NCBI GenBank assembly: GCA_945871005.1
Contig: CAMBUJ010000015.1
Span: 1 to 35,478, forward strand
Reading direction: 5' to 3'
Source: Opitutus sp. GAS368
Lineage (GTDB): Bacteria; Verrucomicrobiota; Verrucomicrobiia; Opitutales; Opitutaceae
DNA: 35,478 bases
The translations under genes were made by a program, and so were the position numbers. A model generated the notes under the pieces. It did no database searches, was not told the origin of the DNA, and was given only the letters and a program-made list of their open reading frames with translations. The number at the start of each line of letters is the position of its first letter. Position 1 is the first letter of the stretch. Of the stretch, positions 15,558-23,734 are shown in pieces.

Positions 15558-18077
15558 ATGCTCCGCCGCCTCCTTTTCCTCTTCTCTCTGCTACTCGCCT
15601 TTGTCATCCACGCGAATTTGCACGCCCAAGCCGTGCATTGGGAACCCGGCGCGGGCACGCTGGCCTTCAATCAAACCAGCGAGCTGAGCCTGGTGTTCGA
15701 ACAGTGCGAACCGTCCGACATGTTTAAATTACCGGTCGTACCCGGACTCACCTTTATCGGTCAGCCCACCCGCTCCACGTCCAGCTCCTACTCGGTGGTG
15801 AACTTCAAAGCCACCTCGCTCAAAACCATCACCTTGACCTACCGGGTTCGCCCCAACGAGCGCCGCACCGTCCAAATTCCCGCGTTCCAAATCGACACCG
15901 ACAAGGGCAGGCAAACCGTGTCCGCCGCCACCTTTGACGTCAGCGATGCCACCGTCGGCCAATCCAACTTGTCCCTCGAGTCCATCGTCCAGACCCGGTT
16001 CACCCTGCCGGCCGGGTCGGTTTGGGCCGGAGAAGTTTTCCCGCTGAGTTACTCGCTGCACACCACCCGGCGCTATTTTTATCAGCTCGGCAACGACCCC
16101 GAATGGAACCCGGCCCCGCTCAGCGTGGAGGCGTGGAGTAAACCCGAGGGCACCGAATCGACGGTCAACAACGAGCAACGTATCACCGTTATCTACAAAA
16201 CCCGCGCCTACGCCAAGACCGCCGGCACGGTGGCACTCAATCCGGCCAGCCAGTTGGTTAACCTCACCACCGGGGCCCAGTCCGGCTTCGGGCTGTTTGC
16301 GCGCCAGAGTCTGGATCAGTATGCCGTTACCAGCCAGCCAGCCAGCCTGACGGTGCGCGCCCTGCCCACCCCGTCGCCCGCTGGTTTCGCCGGCGCGGTC
16401 GGCAAGTTCACGCTCGACTCCAAAGTCGTCCCCGCCACCGCCAGTATCGGCGAACCCATCACGTGGACACTCACCTTTGAGGGCACCGGCAACTGGCCCG
16501 ACCTCGGCGGTCTTCCCGCCCGCTCGGTGTCCAAGGATTTCCGTGTGGTTCAGCCCCAGGCCAAACGCACCAACAAAGAAAACGCACTCTTCGACGCCGC
16601 GATCACCGAGGACATCATCCTCATCCCCACGCGGGCCGGCAGCTACACCCTGGGGCCGGTCAAGGTGGTTATCTTCAACCCCAGCACGGGCGCCTATGAG
16701 ACGCTGACCACCCCCGCAGTAACCGTACAAGTTGCGGGCGCGCCCACCGGTCCCAACGGACAACCGGCCACGCCGCCAGCGGTAACGGTAAACGGCACGG
16801 CTTCGCCCCCCGCCCTTACCGCGGTGGGAGTTGAACGTGCAGCCGCACCCGCCGCGCCCATCCCGCGCGATCCGCTCCCGCCGGACGGCCGCAGTTTTCA
16901 ACCGCTGGCCCAATCCACTCTGCTGGGCGGACTGCTCGCCGCCGTCCTCCTGCCGCTGGGTGTCTGGCTCACTCTCGCGCGGCGCCGGGCCCAGCAAACC
17001 GATCCCGGCCGCCCCCTGCGCGAAGCCCACGCCCGGCTCGAATCGAATCTCAGATCTCAAATCTCAGATCTTAAATCCCAGATACCCGCCAGCGCGCTCC
17101 AGCACTGGCAACGCGACACCGCCATCCTCTGGAAACTAGACACGGCGGTGCCCACGCCCAAGCATTTCCCCGACGCCACCTGGTCGATCCTCTGGGCCGA
17201 GGCCGACCGCACGCTCTATGGCGCCGCCGAGCTGCCCACCGACTGGCCGCAACGCGCGCAACAAGCCCTCCTCGCCCGCCCCGCCCCAGCCTTCTCGTCT
17301 TGGCAGCTCTTCATTCCGCGCAACTTGCTCCCCCTGCTCCTGCTTGCCGCCGTTCTCCTGCCCGCGCCCACCAGTCTGGCCGCCGACGCCCGCGACGCCT
17401 ACGCCAAGGGCGATTTCGCCACCGCCGAATCCACTTGGAGCGCCGAGCTCAAAGCCAGTCCGACCGACTGGGTGGCGCACCACAACCTCGCGCTCGTACT
17501 CTTGCAGCAAAACCGCGCCAGCGAAGCCGCCGGCCACTCCCTCGCCGCCTTCGTGCAACAGCCCTGTAACGCGTCGGTTAACTGGCACCTCGGCTACACC
17601 TGGAAAACCGCTGGCGTCACCCCGGCCGCGCTCGCGCCCTTCCTCGCCAACGCCCCGGCGGCCGCCCTGGCCCGCCTCGCCTCACCCACCGTCTGGCAAG
17701 CAGGACTGTTGGCCGCGACGTGGCTGACCGCGGTGGCCCTAGGGCTGGCTATTTACGGAGCCTTTAACCCCAGCCCCAAATCCTGGCGCCGCTGGCTCAC
17801 CCGCAGCCTGTTCGCGGTTTCGCTCCTGCTGGCCGTGGCCGCAGGGGTCAGCCTGAAAACCTATGGTCCGCTCACCGACGCCCATGCGGTGGTGGTGGTG
17901 AAGGCAACCGTGCTGCGTTCCATCCCCACCGATTTGGACACTCCGCAAAAATCGACCTCGTTGGCGGTCGGCGTGGTGGCGTCAACCGACAAGGCCTTCC
18001 TTGGCTGGCGCCGACTGGTCTTTGAAGACGGCCAAACCGGCTGGGTTCGCGCCGAGACGCTCGTGCCCCTGTGGTAG
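15558..18077 (+). CDS. batD: BatD protein fused to BatE-like TPR and SH3 domains
   Basis: 839 residues from the ATG at 15558, chosen because it begins a good signal peptide (MLRRLLFLFSLLLAFVIHAN, cleavage near HAQA). Residues about 27-440 are the beta-rich periplasmic BatD region, followed by a membrane helix (about 454-475). A short cytoplasmic part contains the heptad segment SNLRSQISDLKSQIP (about 496-510), encoded by the same repeat as in the DUF58 gene. A second signal-like helix near 588-610 (LLPLLLLAAVLLPAPTSLAA) precedes TPR units (ADARDAYAKGDFATAE...), then two helices (about 720-770) and a C-terminal bacterial SH3-like domain (about 774-835, VVVKATVLRS...GWVRAETLVPLW). The second half matches BatE. 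It is the last gene of the Bat cluster. Confidence 0.88.
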   Translation: MLRRLLFLFSLLLAFVIHANLHAQAVHWEPGAGTLAFNQTSELSLVFEQCEPSDMFKLPVVPGLTFIGQPTRSTSSSYSVVNFKATSLKTITLTYRVRPNERRTVQIPAFQIDTDKGRQTVSAATFDVSDATVGQSNLSLESIVQTRFTLPAGSVWAGEVFPLSYSLHTTRRYFYQLGNDPEWNPAPLSVEAWSKPEGTESTVNNEQRITVIYKTRAYAKTAGTVALNPASQLVNLTTGAQSGFGLFARQSLDQYAVTSQPASLTVRALPTPSPAGFAGAVGKFTLDSKVVPATASIGEPITWTLTFEGTGNWPDLGGLPARSVSKDFRVVQPQAKRTNKENALFDAAITEDIILIPTRAGSYTLGPVKVVIFNPSTGAYETLTTPAVTVQVAGAPTGPNGQPATPPAVTVNGTASPPALTAVGVERAAAPAAPIPRDPLPPDGRSFQPLAQSTLLGGLLAAVLLPLGVWLTLARRRAQQTDPGRPLREAHARLESNLRSQISDLKSQIPASALQHWQRDTAILWKLDTAVPTPKHFPDATWSILWAEADRTLYGAAELPTDWPQRAQQALLARPAPAFSSWQLFIPRNLLPLLLLAAVLLPAPTSLAADARDAYAKGDFATAESTWSAELKASPTDWVAHHNLALVLLQQNRASEAAGHSLAAFVQQPCNASVNWHLGYTWKTAGVTPAALAPFLANAPAAALARLASPTVWQAGLLAATWLTAVALGLAIYGAFNPSPKSWRRWLTRSLFAVSLLLAVAAGVSLKTYGPLTDAHAVVVVKATVLRSIPTDLDTPQKSTSLAVGVVASTDKAFLGWRRLVFEDGQTGWVRAETLVPLW
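17047..17087 (+). repeat. In-frame heptanucleotide repeat, second copy (five units)
   Basis: Five 7-bp units at 17047-17081 (ATCTCAG, ATCTCAA, ATCTCAG, ATCTTAA, ATCCCAG) followed by ATACCC. The first unit starts at codon position 2, whereas the array at 11984 starts at position 3, yet both encode the same cyclic heptapeptide. Both arrays end in the same codon frame (CAG ATA CCC). The last two units are degenerate, suggesting an older or decaying copy. Confidence 0.93.
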
Positions 18078-18117
18078 CGATTAAATCAAAGGCTCATTTG
18101 CATTAGCCTTTGCGGAA

Positions 18118-18190
18118 TCGAAACGACTCCGTCGTCCCGCTACGTTCCCGAGCCCGCGCCCAGCATCCGAGGCGCAGCGCTTTCGATCCG
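18118..18190. repeat. Dispersed palindromic repeat, shorter copy
   Basis: Positions 18118-18174 are identical over 57 bases to 33558-33614. The copies then diverge by an internal gap of about 13 bases and both end in TTTCGATCCG. The ends form a short terminal inverted repeat (ATCGAAA at 18117-18123, TTTCGAT at 18181-18187). The missing segment is the right arm of an internal stem present in the other copy. It lies in the 169-nt space after batD-E; no gene is seen there. Confidence 0.92.
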
Positions 18191-18246
18191 CGCCGCTTAA
18201 GGCTAGGTCTTGTTTTCGCCAAAAAACTTCCGCAACGTCTGCGCTC

Positions 18247-18825
18247 ATGTTGAAAATTCTCACCTGGGGCGTCGGCCTCGCCCTGATCACCCTCACGGCC
18301 CAGGCCCAGCAATCCGTGGGCGTCGAACTGGCCAACCTGCGCGAAGACGTGCGGCTGCTCAGCCAAAAAGTCGGCTCGCTCACCCTCACCGTCGAAGACC
18401 TGCAGCGCGAGAACGCCACCCTGCGCAGCCAGACGGCCACTGCCTCCGCCCCAGCCTACGCCACCGTTGCCCAGCTCAACGAGGCCATCACTAACCTCGA
18501 CCACGCCATCAAATCGGGCGATGCCGCCACCACCGCCAGCGCCGCCGCCCAGATCAAAAAACTCGGCGAGGCGACCAACGCCGCCCTCGACTCCCTCAAC
18601 AAGGGCCAAACCCAGCGCGCCCCGGCCGCCGCCCCCGCAGCGACCAGCTTCAGCACCAACTACCCCTCCGAGGGCACTAGCTACACGGTCCAAAAGGGCG
18701 ATACGCTCTCCAATATTGCCCGTAAAACCGGCGGTAAACTTTCCGATATCATCAACGCCAACAAAATCTCCGACTCCACCAAGGTGCGCGTCGGCGACAC
18801 GCTCTTCATTCCCGGAGGCAAATAA
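18247..18825 (+). CDS. Secreted coiled-coil protein with C-terminal LysM domain
   Basis: 192 residues with a signal peptide (MLKILTWGVGLALITLTAQA, probable cleavage after AQA). A predicted coiled coil follows at about 25-65 (VELANLREDVRLLSQKVGSL), then an Ala-rich helical segment (70-125), an Ala/Pro linker and one LysM domain at about 146-190 (YTVQKGDTLSNIARKT...VRVGDTLFIPG). LysM binds peptidoglycan, so this is likely a periplasmic or wall-attached structural protein; no catalytic domain is visible. The stop is 5 nt before parB, and the GGAGG near 18813-18817, inside its last codons, is one of the few Shine-Dalgarno-like sequences in the window, well placed for parB. The same-operon association with parB is notable but unexplained. 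Confidence 0.88.
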   Translation: MLKILTWGVGLALITLTAQAQQSVGVELANLREDVRLLSQKVGSLTLTVEDLQRENATLRSQTATASAPAYATVAQLNEAITNLDHAIKSGDAATTASAAAQIKKLGEATNAALDSLNKGQTQRAPAAAPAATSFSTNYPSEGTSYTVQKGDTLSNIARKTGGKLSDIINANKISDSTKVRVGDTLFIPGGK

Positions 18826-18830
18826 AACCC

Positions 18831-19745
18831 ATGTGCGCAGCTCCAAAATCTCGTCTCGGTCGTGGTCTCGGCGGTCTTATCGCCGCTGCCGCGCCGGCTA
18901 AACCTCCAGCACCGGCCCCAACTGCGGCCGTGCCGAGTTTCCCCGGCTTTGCCGAAATCGCCGTGAGTTTGATCGTGCCGAGCCCCTACCAGGCCCGCCG
19001 CGAAATCTCCCCCGCGCAGCTCTCCGAGCTGGCCGAAAGCATCCGCAGCGAGGGCCTGCTCCAGCCCATCGTGGTGCGCAAGGCTGGCGACAAATACGAG
19101 CTCATCGCCGGCGAACGCCGGTGGCGCGCGTTTCAGCTGCTCAAGATCAAGACCATCCCGGTGCGTCTGCACGAGGCGAGCAACGCCTCCTCGGCCGCCC
19201 TCGGCCTGATCGAAAACCTCCAGCGCGAGGGGCTTAACCCGCTCGAAGAAGCCTACGGTTACGCCAGCCTCATCCGCGACTTCGACCTCACCCAGGAAGC
19301 CGCCTCCGAGCGCGTGGGCAAGGGCCGCGCCTCCGTCGCCAACGCACTGCGCCTGCTTTCACTCGACGCCGAGCTGCAGGGTTATGTCGCCAAGGGCATC
19401 CTCTCGGTGGGCCACGCCAAGGTGCTGCTCGGCATCGAGGAGCCCGCGCAACGCGCCCTGATCGCCCGCCGCGTGATCGAAGAGGGCCTGAGCGTGCGCG
19501 CCACCGAAAAACTGGTGCAGGCTAAAAAAGCCGGCGCCCCCGCCCCGTCGGCCCAGGCCCCCGCCGTGCGTAAGCTCGCCGCCTCCGACGCTTCCGCGGT
19601 CGCCGGCATCGAGAAGCGACTGACCTCGCACCTCGGCGCGCGCGTCGCCCTGCAGCACACCCCCAAGAAGGGCAAAATCGTCATCGCCTACGCCGGCAAC
19701 GACGACCTGCAGCGCATTCTCGAAAAGCTCGGGATCGAAGCCTAA
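18831..19745 (+). CDS. parB: Chromosome-partitioning protein ParB
   Basis: A CTP-dependent DNA clamp that loads at parS sites and organises the chromosome origin. 304 residues: N-terminal ParA-contact motif RLGRGLGGLI (8-17), a Pro/Ala linker, the ParB/Srx nuclease-like CTP-binding domain with PSPYQARR and GERRWRA (94-100), ENLQR (128-132), a helix-turn-helix region (about 145-220, QEAASERVGKGRASVANALR) and a C-terminal dimerisation domain ending in ILEKLGIEA. The start is the ATG at 18831, with a GGAGG about 13 nt upstream. No parA/soj lies in the window, although parA commonly sits directly upstream. The sulP start is 3 nt after the stop. Confidence 0.96.
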   Translation: MCAAPKSRLGRGLGGLIAAAAPAKPPAPAPTAAVPSFPGFAEIAVSLIVPSPYQARREISPAQLSELAESIRSEGLLQPIVVRKAGDKYELIAGERRWRAFQLLKIKTIPVRLHEASNASSAALGLIENLQREGLNPLEEAYGYASLIRDFDLTQEAASERVGKGRASVANALRLLSLDAELQGYVAKGILSVGHAKVLLGIEEPAQRALIARRVIEEGLSVRATEKLVQAKKAGAPAPSAQAPAVRKLAASDASAVAGIEKRLTSHLGARVALQHTPKKGKIVIAYAGNDDLQRILEKLGIEA

Positions 19746-19748
19746 TCG

Positions 19749-21638
19749 ATGTCCACACCGACGGATGCCTCGGCCCTGGATAACCTCCAGAGGCACTCCC
19801 GTCGGTGGCTCGGCGAGCGTTTCCCGCTGCGCGAGGAGTTGGCGCGGTACAGCTGGGCGAAGTTAAAAGCGGACTGTGCCGCCGGCGCGACCGTCTCGCT
19901 GGTCTCCATCCCGCAGGCCATCGGCTTTGCCCTAATCGCCGGACTGCCGCCGCTGATGGTGATTATGGCCGCAGTGGTCGGCGGGTTTGTGTGCGCGCTG
20001 TTTAGCTCCTCGCACCACATGGTTTTTGGGCCGACGAACTCGGTCAGTATTATTCTGGCCGCTACGCTTCACGCGCTTAGCGGGGGAGCGCTCAGCGCGG
20101 CCGAATTGGCCCTGATCCTCGCGCTGCTGATTGGTGTTTTCCAGTGCATCGCCGGGTTGTCGCAGATGGGTAAACTCACGCAGTTTATTTCCCGCTCGGT
20201 GATCATCGGCTACGGGACGGCGATCGGGCTGCTCCTGATGGCCGGGCAAGTGCCACACTTGCTCGGTACGGCCGTGGCCCACGGCAGTACCCTCGACTCA
20301 CTCCTGGCGGCGGCCCAGCACCTCACCCAGCTCAATTTCAATCCTTACCCGCTGTGCATGGGCGCGGTGACCTTGCTCATTTTCTGGGCGCTGGAACGGT
20401 TCTGGCCGCGACTACCCGTGGAGTTGATCGGCTTGGTCGCCCTCGCGCTCATCACCGAGCATTTTAATTTAACCGAACTGGGAATCCGTACGATTGGCGA
20501 CGAAGGGGCGCTGACGGCCGCCCTGCCCTCGTTTATCGGCATCCCGCTGGGGCAATCGGACTGGTCGGTGGTCCCCCCACTGCTGGGCGCCGCGCTGGCT
20601 ATCGCCATCCTCGGTATGCTCGAGGCGATTTCCATTTCCAAAACCATGGCCTCGCAGTCAGGCCAACGCCTCGATGCCAATCAGGAGTTGGTCGCAATGG
20701 GCTCGGCCAACATCGCCAACAGTTTTTTTGGCGCCATGCCCGGCTCAGCCTCCTTCGCCCGCTCCGCGACCAACCTGCAAAGCGGCGCGAAGACTCAGGT
20801 CTCCGCTTTGCTCAGCAGCCTGATGGTGCTGGGCGCGCTTTTTTTCGTCGCCCCGCTGATCAACTTTATTCCGGTGGCCAGCCTGGCCGCGCACCTGATC
20901 CGCATCGGCCTAAAAATGATCAACCGAGAGCACATCCGCATTTCCTGGCGCTCGACGCGCTCCGATGCCGTCGTCTTCGCGGTGACACTTTGCTCGGCGT
21001 TTTTCCTCAATTTAGACACCGCCATTTACGTGGGTGTGGGGGTGTCGCTGGCGCTGTTTCTACGCAAGGCCAGCGCGCCTGCTCTGGTGGAATACGGCTT
21101 CAATGACCAGGGGCAACTCGCCGAACTCAATGGGGGCAACCAGCGCAGCAACGCCGCAATTTCGATTGTGCACGTCGAGGGTGAACTATTCTTCGGCGCC
21201 GCCGATTTGTTTCAGGAACAGGTCCGGCTGCTGGCCGACAACGACGGGCTCATCGTGGTGATCCTGCGCATGAAAAACGCCCGCCACCTCGACGCCACGG
21301 CGGTGATGTCGCTGCTGCAACTGCATGAGTACCTGCGCAAGACAGGGCGCCATCTGCTCATCAGCGGGATCAATCCCGACGTCGAGCTGGTGCTGAGGAA
21401 AAGCGGCGCCCTCAAAACGGTGGGCGCGGAAAACATTTTCCCTGCGGAGGCCAATCTGACGATGAGCACCAAACGCGCGCTGCTGCGGGCCTCGCAACTG
21501 CTCCAGCAAACCGGCTCGGTGCCGAAGAGCGGGGTGCGTATTTTTTATGATCGCAACCGCGACAATGCCGCCGGGGCAGACACCGCCAGCCCGATCGCCA
21601 AAGGCGACCACGACAAACCGGGCGACTATCAGATTTAG
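19749..21638 (+). CDS. SulP-family anion transporter with STAS domain
   Basis: 629 residues. An N-terminal soluble stretch of about 35 residues is followed by a multi-helix SLC26/SulP transport domain (about 40-450), with the family start LKADCAAGATVSLVSIPQAI and the conserved GMLEAISISKTMA and ANIANSFFGAMPGSASFARS segments. A STAS domain follows at about 470-570 (IVHVEGELFFGAADLF...LDATAVMSLLQL). The last 50 or so residues are polar and not conserved. SulP proteins carry sulfate, bicarbonate or dicarboxylates, usually with Na+ or H+. No carbonic anhydrase or sulfur gene is adjacent, so the substrate stays open. It follows parB by 3 nt, so it is probably cotranscribed. Confidence 0.92.
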   Translation: MSTPTDASALDNLQRHSRRWLGERFPLREELARYSWAKLKADCAAGATVSLVSIPQAIGFALIAGLPPLMVIMAAVVGGFVCALFSSSHHMVFGPTNSVSIILAATLHALSGGALSAAELALILALLIGVFQCIAGLSQMGKLTQFISRSVIIGYGTAIGLLLMAGQVPHLLGTAVAHGSTLDSLLAAAQHLTQLNFNPYPLCMGAVTLLIFWALERFWPRLPVELIGLVALALITEHFNLTELGIRTIGDEGALTAALPSFIGIPLGQSDWSVVPPLLGAALAIAILGMLEAISISKTMASQSGQRLDANQELVAMGSANIANSFFGAMPGSASFARSATNLQSGAKTQVSALLSSLMVLGALFFVAPLINFIPVASLAAHLIRIGLKMINREHIRISWRSTRSDAVVFAVTLCSAFFLNLDTAIYVGVGVSLALFLRKASAPALVEYGFNDQGQLAELNGGNQRSNAAISIVHVEGELFFGAADLFQEQVRLLADNDGLIVVILRMKNARHLDATAVMSLLQLHEYLRKTGRHLLISGINPDVELVLRKSGALKTVGAENIFPAEANLTMSTKRALLRASQLLQQTGSVPKSGVRIFYDRNRDNAAGADTASPIAKGDHDKPGDYQI

Positions 21639-21726
21639 GACCTGCTGATCGAGTCAGTCGGCGGGATTTCCTGCCTTCCGACGATTGACAAGCCCCCTGT
21701 GCTGCGGCTCTCTGACCGTTTCTATC

Positions 21727-22104
21727 ATGGTAAACATCCTTATCTGGCTTTTCACGGCGGTCCTCATTCTCGTCTCCGTGTTCCTGGTTCTCGTGGTGCT
21801 GGCTCAAAAGGCTAAGACCGATGGCGGTATGGGCGCTGCCCTCGGCGGCGGAGCCACCGAAGCGGCTTTTGGCGCCGACACCGGCAACGTCCTGACCAAG
21901 CTGACCATCAACGCCGCCATCCTCTTCTTTGTACTCACCTTCGGGCTCTACTTGGCCAACATTTACGCCGCCAAGCACAAGACGTCCTCCGAGGGTCAGC
22001 TGCCGACGATCACCGCCCCGGCGGCCCCCGCGCCAGCCTCCGCCCCGGCCGCGCCCAGCGTGGTCTTGCCGACTTCCGTTCCGGCCGAGGCAGCCAAAAA
22101 CTGA
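21727..22104 (+). CDS. secG: Protein translocase subunit SecG
   Basis: A small inner-membrane partner of SecYE. 125 residues: helix 1 (about 3-25, [20 protein letters not shown]), the conserved cytoplasmic loop [33 protein letters not shown], helix 2 (about 60-82) and an Ala/Pro/Ser-rich tail of about 40 residues, longer than in E. coli. The ATG at 21727 is chosen; a GTG-type extension upstream (from 21685) does not match the family. A perfect hairpin with a T-run begins 36 nt after the stop, but inside the next reading frame. Confidence 0.93.
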   Translation: MVNILIWLFTAVLILVSVFLVLVVLAQKAKTDGGMGAALGGGATEAAFGADTGNVLTKLTINAAILFFVLTFGLYLANIYAAKHKTSSEGQLPTITAPAAPAPASAPAAPSVVLPTSVPAEAAKN

Positions 22105-22109
22105 TTCCC

Positions 22110-23021
22110 GTGGATCTCGCGTCCCTGTGGACGAGTTCTTCAAGGCAGGCGAGCTGGCTCGCCTGCCTTGTTGTTTTTAGCGGCCTGACGCCCCTCCAAA
22201 CCTGGGGCCAGTCCAAGCATTACCGCCCGCCCGCCCGCTACGTCCAGTTCGGTCAGCCCGATCAGGCTGAGGGGCGTAAAATCCTCGAAACCTTCCGCCA
22301 GCAGGGGATCGCCGGGGATTATTACCTGGAGTTTGAACTGCGCGTCATGCCCCGTCGCGGTGATACCCGCGTGGTCAGCGGAGGCCGCTTTTGGGGCGGG
22401 CGCAACGAGATCGGCCCGGTTTCCCGCGTGGAGTTACCCGCCGTCGAGGGTGCTTCCGCCCGCCGCCTGCTGGTGCAAAACGGCCCCACCAGCTCGGTCT
22501 GGATCGCCGGCGCCACTGCCACCGCCGCCCTGCCCGGCGCCCTGGATCCGTCGGCCTTGTTTACCCGTCTGGCCGGCACTGACCTGACCGCCTTCGATCT
22601 GCAGATGCCGTTTCTGTACTGGAACGATTTTATCTTCGAGGGCGTCGCCCCGGTGCGCGGTCGTCCCGCCCACGTGTTCTTGGTTTATCCACCCGCCGAC
22701 ATCGTGGCACTCAAGCCCGAACTTTCCGGCGTACGCATCTTTTTGGATACGCAATTCGGCGCCCTGGTCCAGGCCCAGCAAATCGGCAGCGAGGAACGCG
22801 TGCTGAAATCAACCACCGTTCTCGACCTCAAAAAAGTCGACGACCAGTGGATGGTGAAAACCATCGACCTGCGCGACGAAACCACGCGCAACAAAACCCA
22901 GTTTATCGTCACCGGCGCCGCCCTCGGCCTGGACTTCTCTGGGGCCCTCTTTGATGCCGCCGCCTTGGGCAGCACCGTGACACCACCGCCGCCCGAGCGC
23001 ATTCACCGAATCGCCCCATGA
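22110..23021 (+). CDS. Secreted LolA-like (outer-membrane lipoprotein-sorting-like) protein
   Basis: 303 residues, GTG start at 22110, only 5 nt after secG. The N-terminus (about 10-35: SSRQASWLACLVVFSGLTPL, cleavage near TWGQ) can act as a signal peptide. The mature part is beta-rich. Its order of segments (DLQMPFLYWNDFIFEG, VFLVYPP, VRIFLDTQFGALVQAQ, KSTTVLDLKKVDDQWMVKTI) resembles proteins annotated as outer-membrane lipoprotein-sorting proteins, with a LolA-like fold; this is recall, not a search result. There is no lipobox. The next in-frame ATG lies far downstream, after residue 75, so the GTG or another rare start near it is needed. The secG terminator hairpin overlaps the signal-peptide codons. 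The stop overlaps the HAD gene by 4 nt. Confidence 0.62.
   Translation: MDLASLWTSSSRQASWLACLVVFSGLTPLQTWGQSKHYRPPARYVQFGQPDQAEGRKILETFRQQGIAGDYYLEFELRVMPRRGDTRVVSGGRFWGGRNEIGPVSRVELPAVEGASARRLLVQNGPTSSVWIAGATATAALPGALDPSALFTRLAGTDLTAFDLQMPFLYWNDFIFEGVAPVRGRPAHVFLVYPPADIVALKPELSGVRIFLDTQFGALVQAQQIGSEERVLKSTTVLDLKKVDDQWMVKTIDLRDETTRNKTQFIVTGAALGLDFSGALFDAAALGSTVTPPPPERIHRIAP
22141..22178 (+). terminator. Terminator-like hairpin after secG, inside the next gene
   Basis: A perfect 13-bp stem, CAAGGCAGGCGAG (22141-22153) with CTCGCCTGCCTTG (22158-22170), has a four-base loop CTGG and is followed by TTGTTTTT to 22178. On sequence alone it is a good intrinsic terminator for secG. It lies within codons 11-23 of the LolA-like gene and so encodes part of its signal peptide. 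Confidence 0.85.
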
Positions 23022-23719
23022 GCCCACTTCCCTCGTTTCCCTCTGCCCCCTTGCCCGAAATCAAGGCGGTCATTTTCGACCTCGATGGCACGCTGGTCGA
23101 CTCGATGCCACTGGTCCTGCAGGCCTTCGCCCACGCGCTCGCCCCGTTCCGTCCGGACTTGGACACCCACGGGATTTTTCAGCGCTTGGGTGGCCCACCC
23201 AAACGCACCTTTTTGGAGCTGATCGGCGATGAGGCCAAAGCCGAGGAAGCGATGCGCCGGCTCGAAGCCTTTGGCTTTGAGAACGGGGATTTGGTGAAGC
23301 CCTTCGCCGGCATGCGCCCCCTGCTGGAGGCGCTACGCGGCAACGGGCTGCAACTGGCGATTTGGACCGGTCGCGACCGCCAGACGACCGAGGCAATCGT
23401 GGCCGCTCACGAACTGGCCGGCTTGTTCGCCACGGTGGTCTGCGGCGACGATCTGCCGACGCACAAACCCCACCCGGGCGGCCTGATCGAAATCCTCGCT
23501 CGGCTCGGGTTGCAATCCCACCAGGCGCTCTATTCCGGGGACGCCGATGCTGACGTACTCGGTGGGGCCGAGGCGGGGGTGCGCACGGTGCTGATCAGCC
23601 ACGGCCGCGAAGTCGAAGTCGCCATTAATGAGCGGGCCTGGCAGGTGGTGGAAACACCCCCGCAAGCCTATGCGCTCATCGCCGCGACGCTGGGCCTGGC
23701 TGCGAGCGGGCAGGCTTGA
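23018..23719 (+). CDS. HAD-superfamily phosphatase, phosphoglycolate phosphatase-like
   Basis: 233 residues with all four HAD motifs: DLDGTLVDS (nucleophile Asp21, acid/base Asp23), Thr in WTGRDRQTT (motif II), Lys in THKPHPGG (motif III) and SGDADADVLGG (motif IV). A helical cap lies between motifs I and II, as in Gph/PgmB-type enzymes. Motif II has Thr-Gly-Arg rather than Thr/Ser-Asn-Lys, which makes the specificity uncertain. It starts with an ATG that overlaps the preceding stop (ATGA), so the two are coupled. The substrate is likely a small phosphorylated metabolite. The gene is the last of the secG-containing group and is followed by an inverted repeat. Confidence 0.87.
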   Translation: MSPLPSFPSAPLPEIKAVIFDLDGTLVDSMPLVLQAFAHALAPFRPDLDTHGIFQRLGGPPKRTFLELIGDEAKAEEAMRRLEAFGFENGDLVKPFAGMRPLLEALRGNGLQLAIWTGRDRQTTEAIVAAHELAGLFATVVCGDDLPTHKPHPGGLIEILARLGLQSHQALYSGDADADVLGGAEAGVRTVLISHGREVEVAINERAWQVVETPPQAYALIAATLGLAASGQA

Positions 23720-23734
23720 GGGAATCGTTTAATC

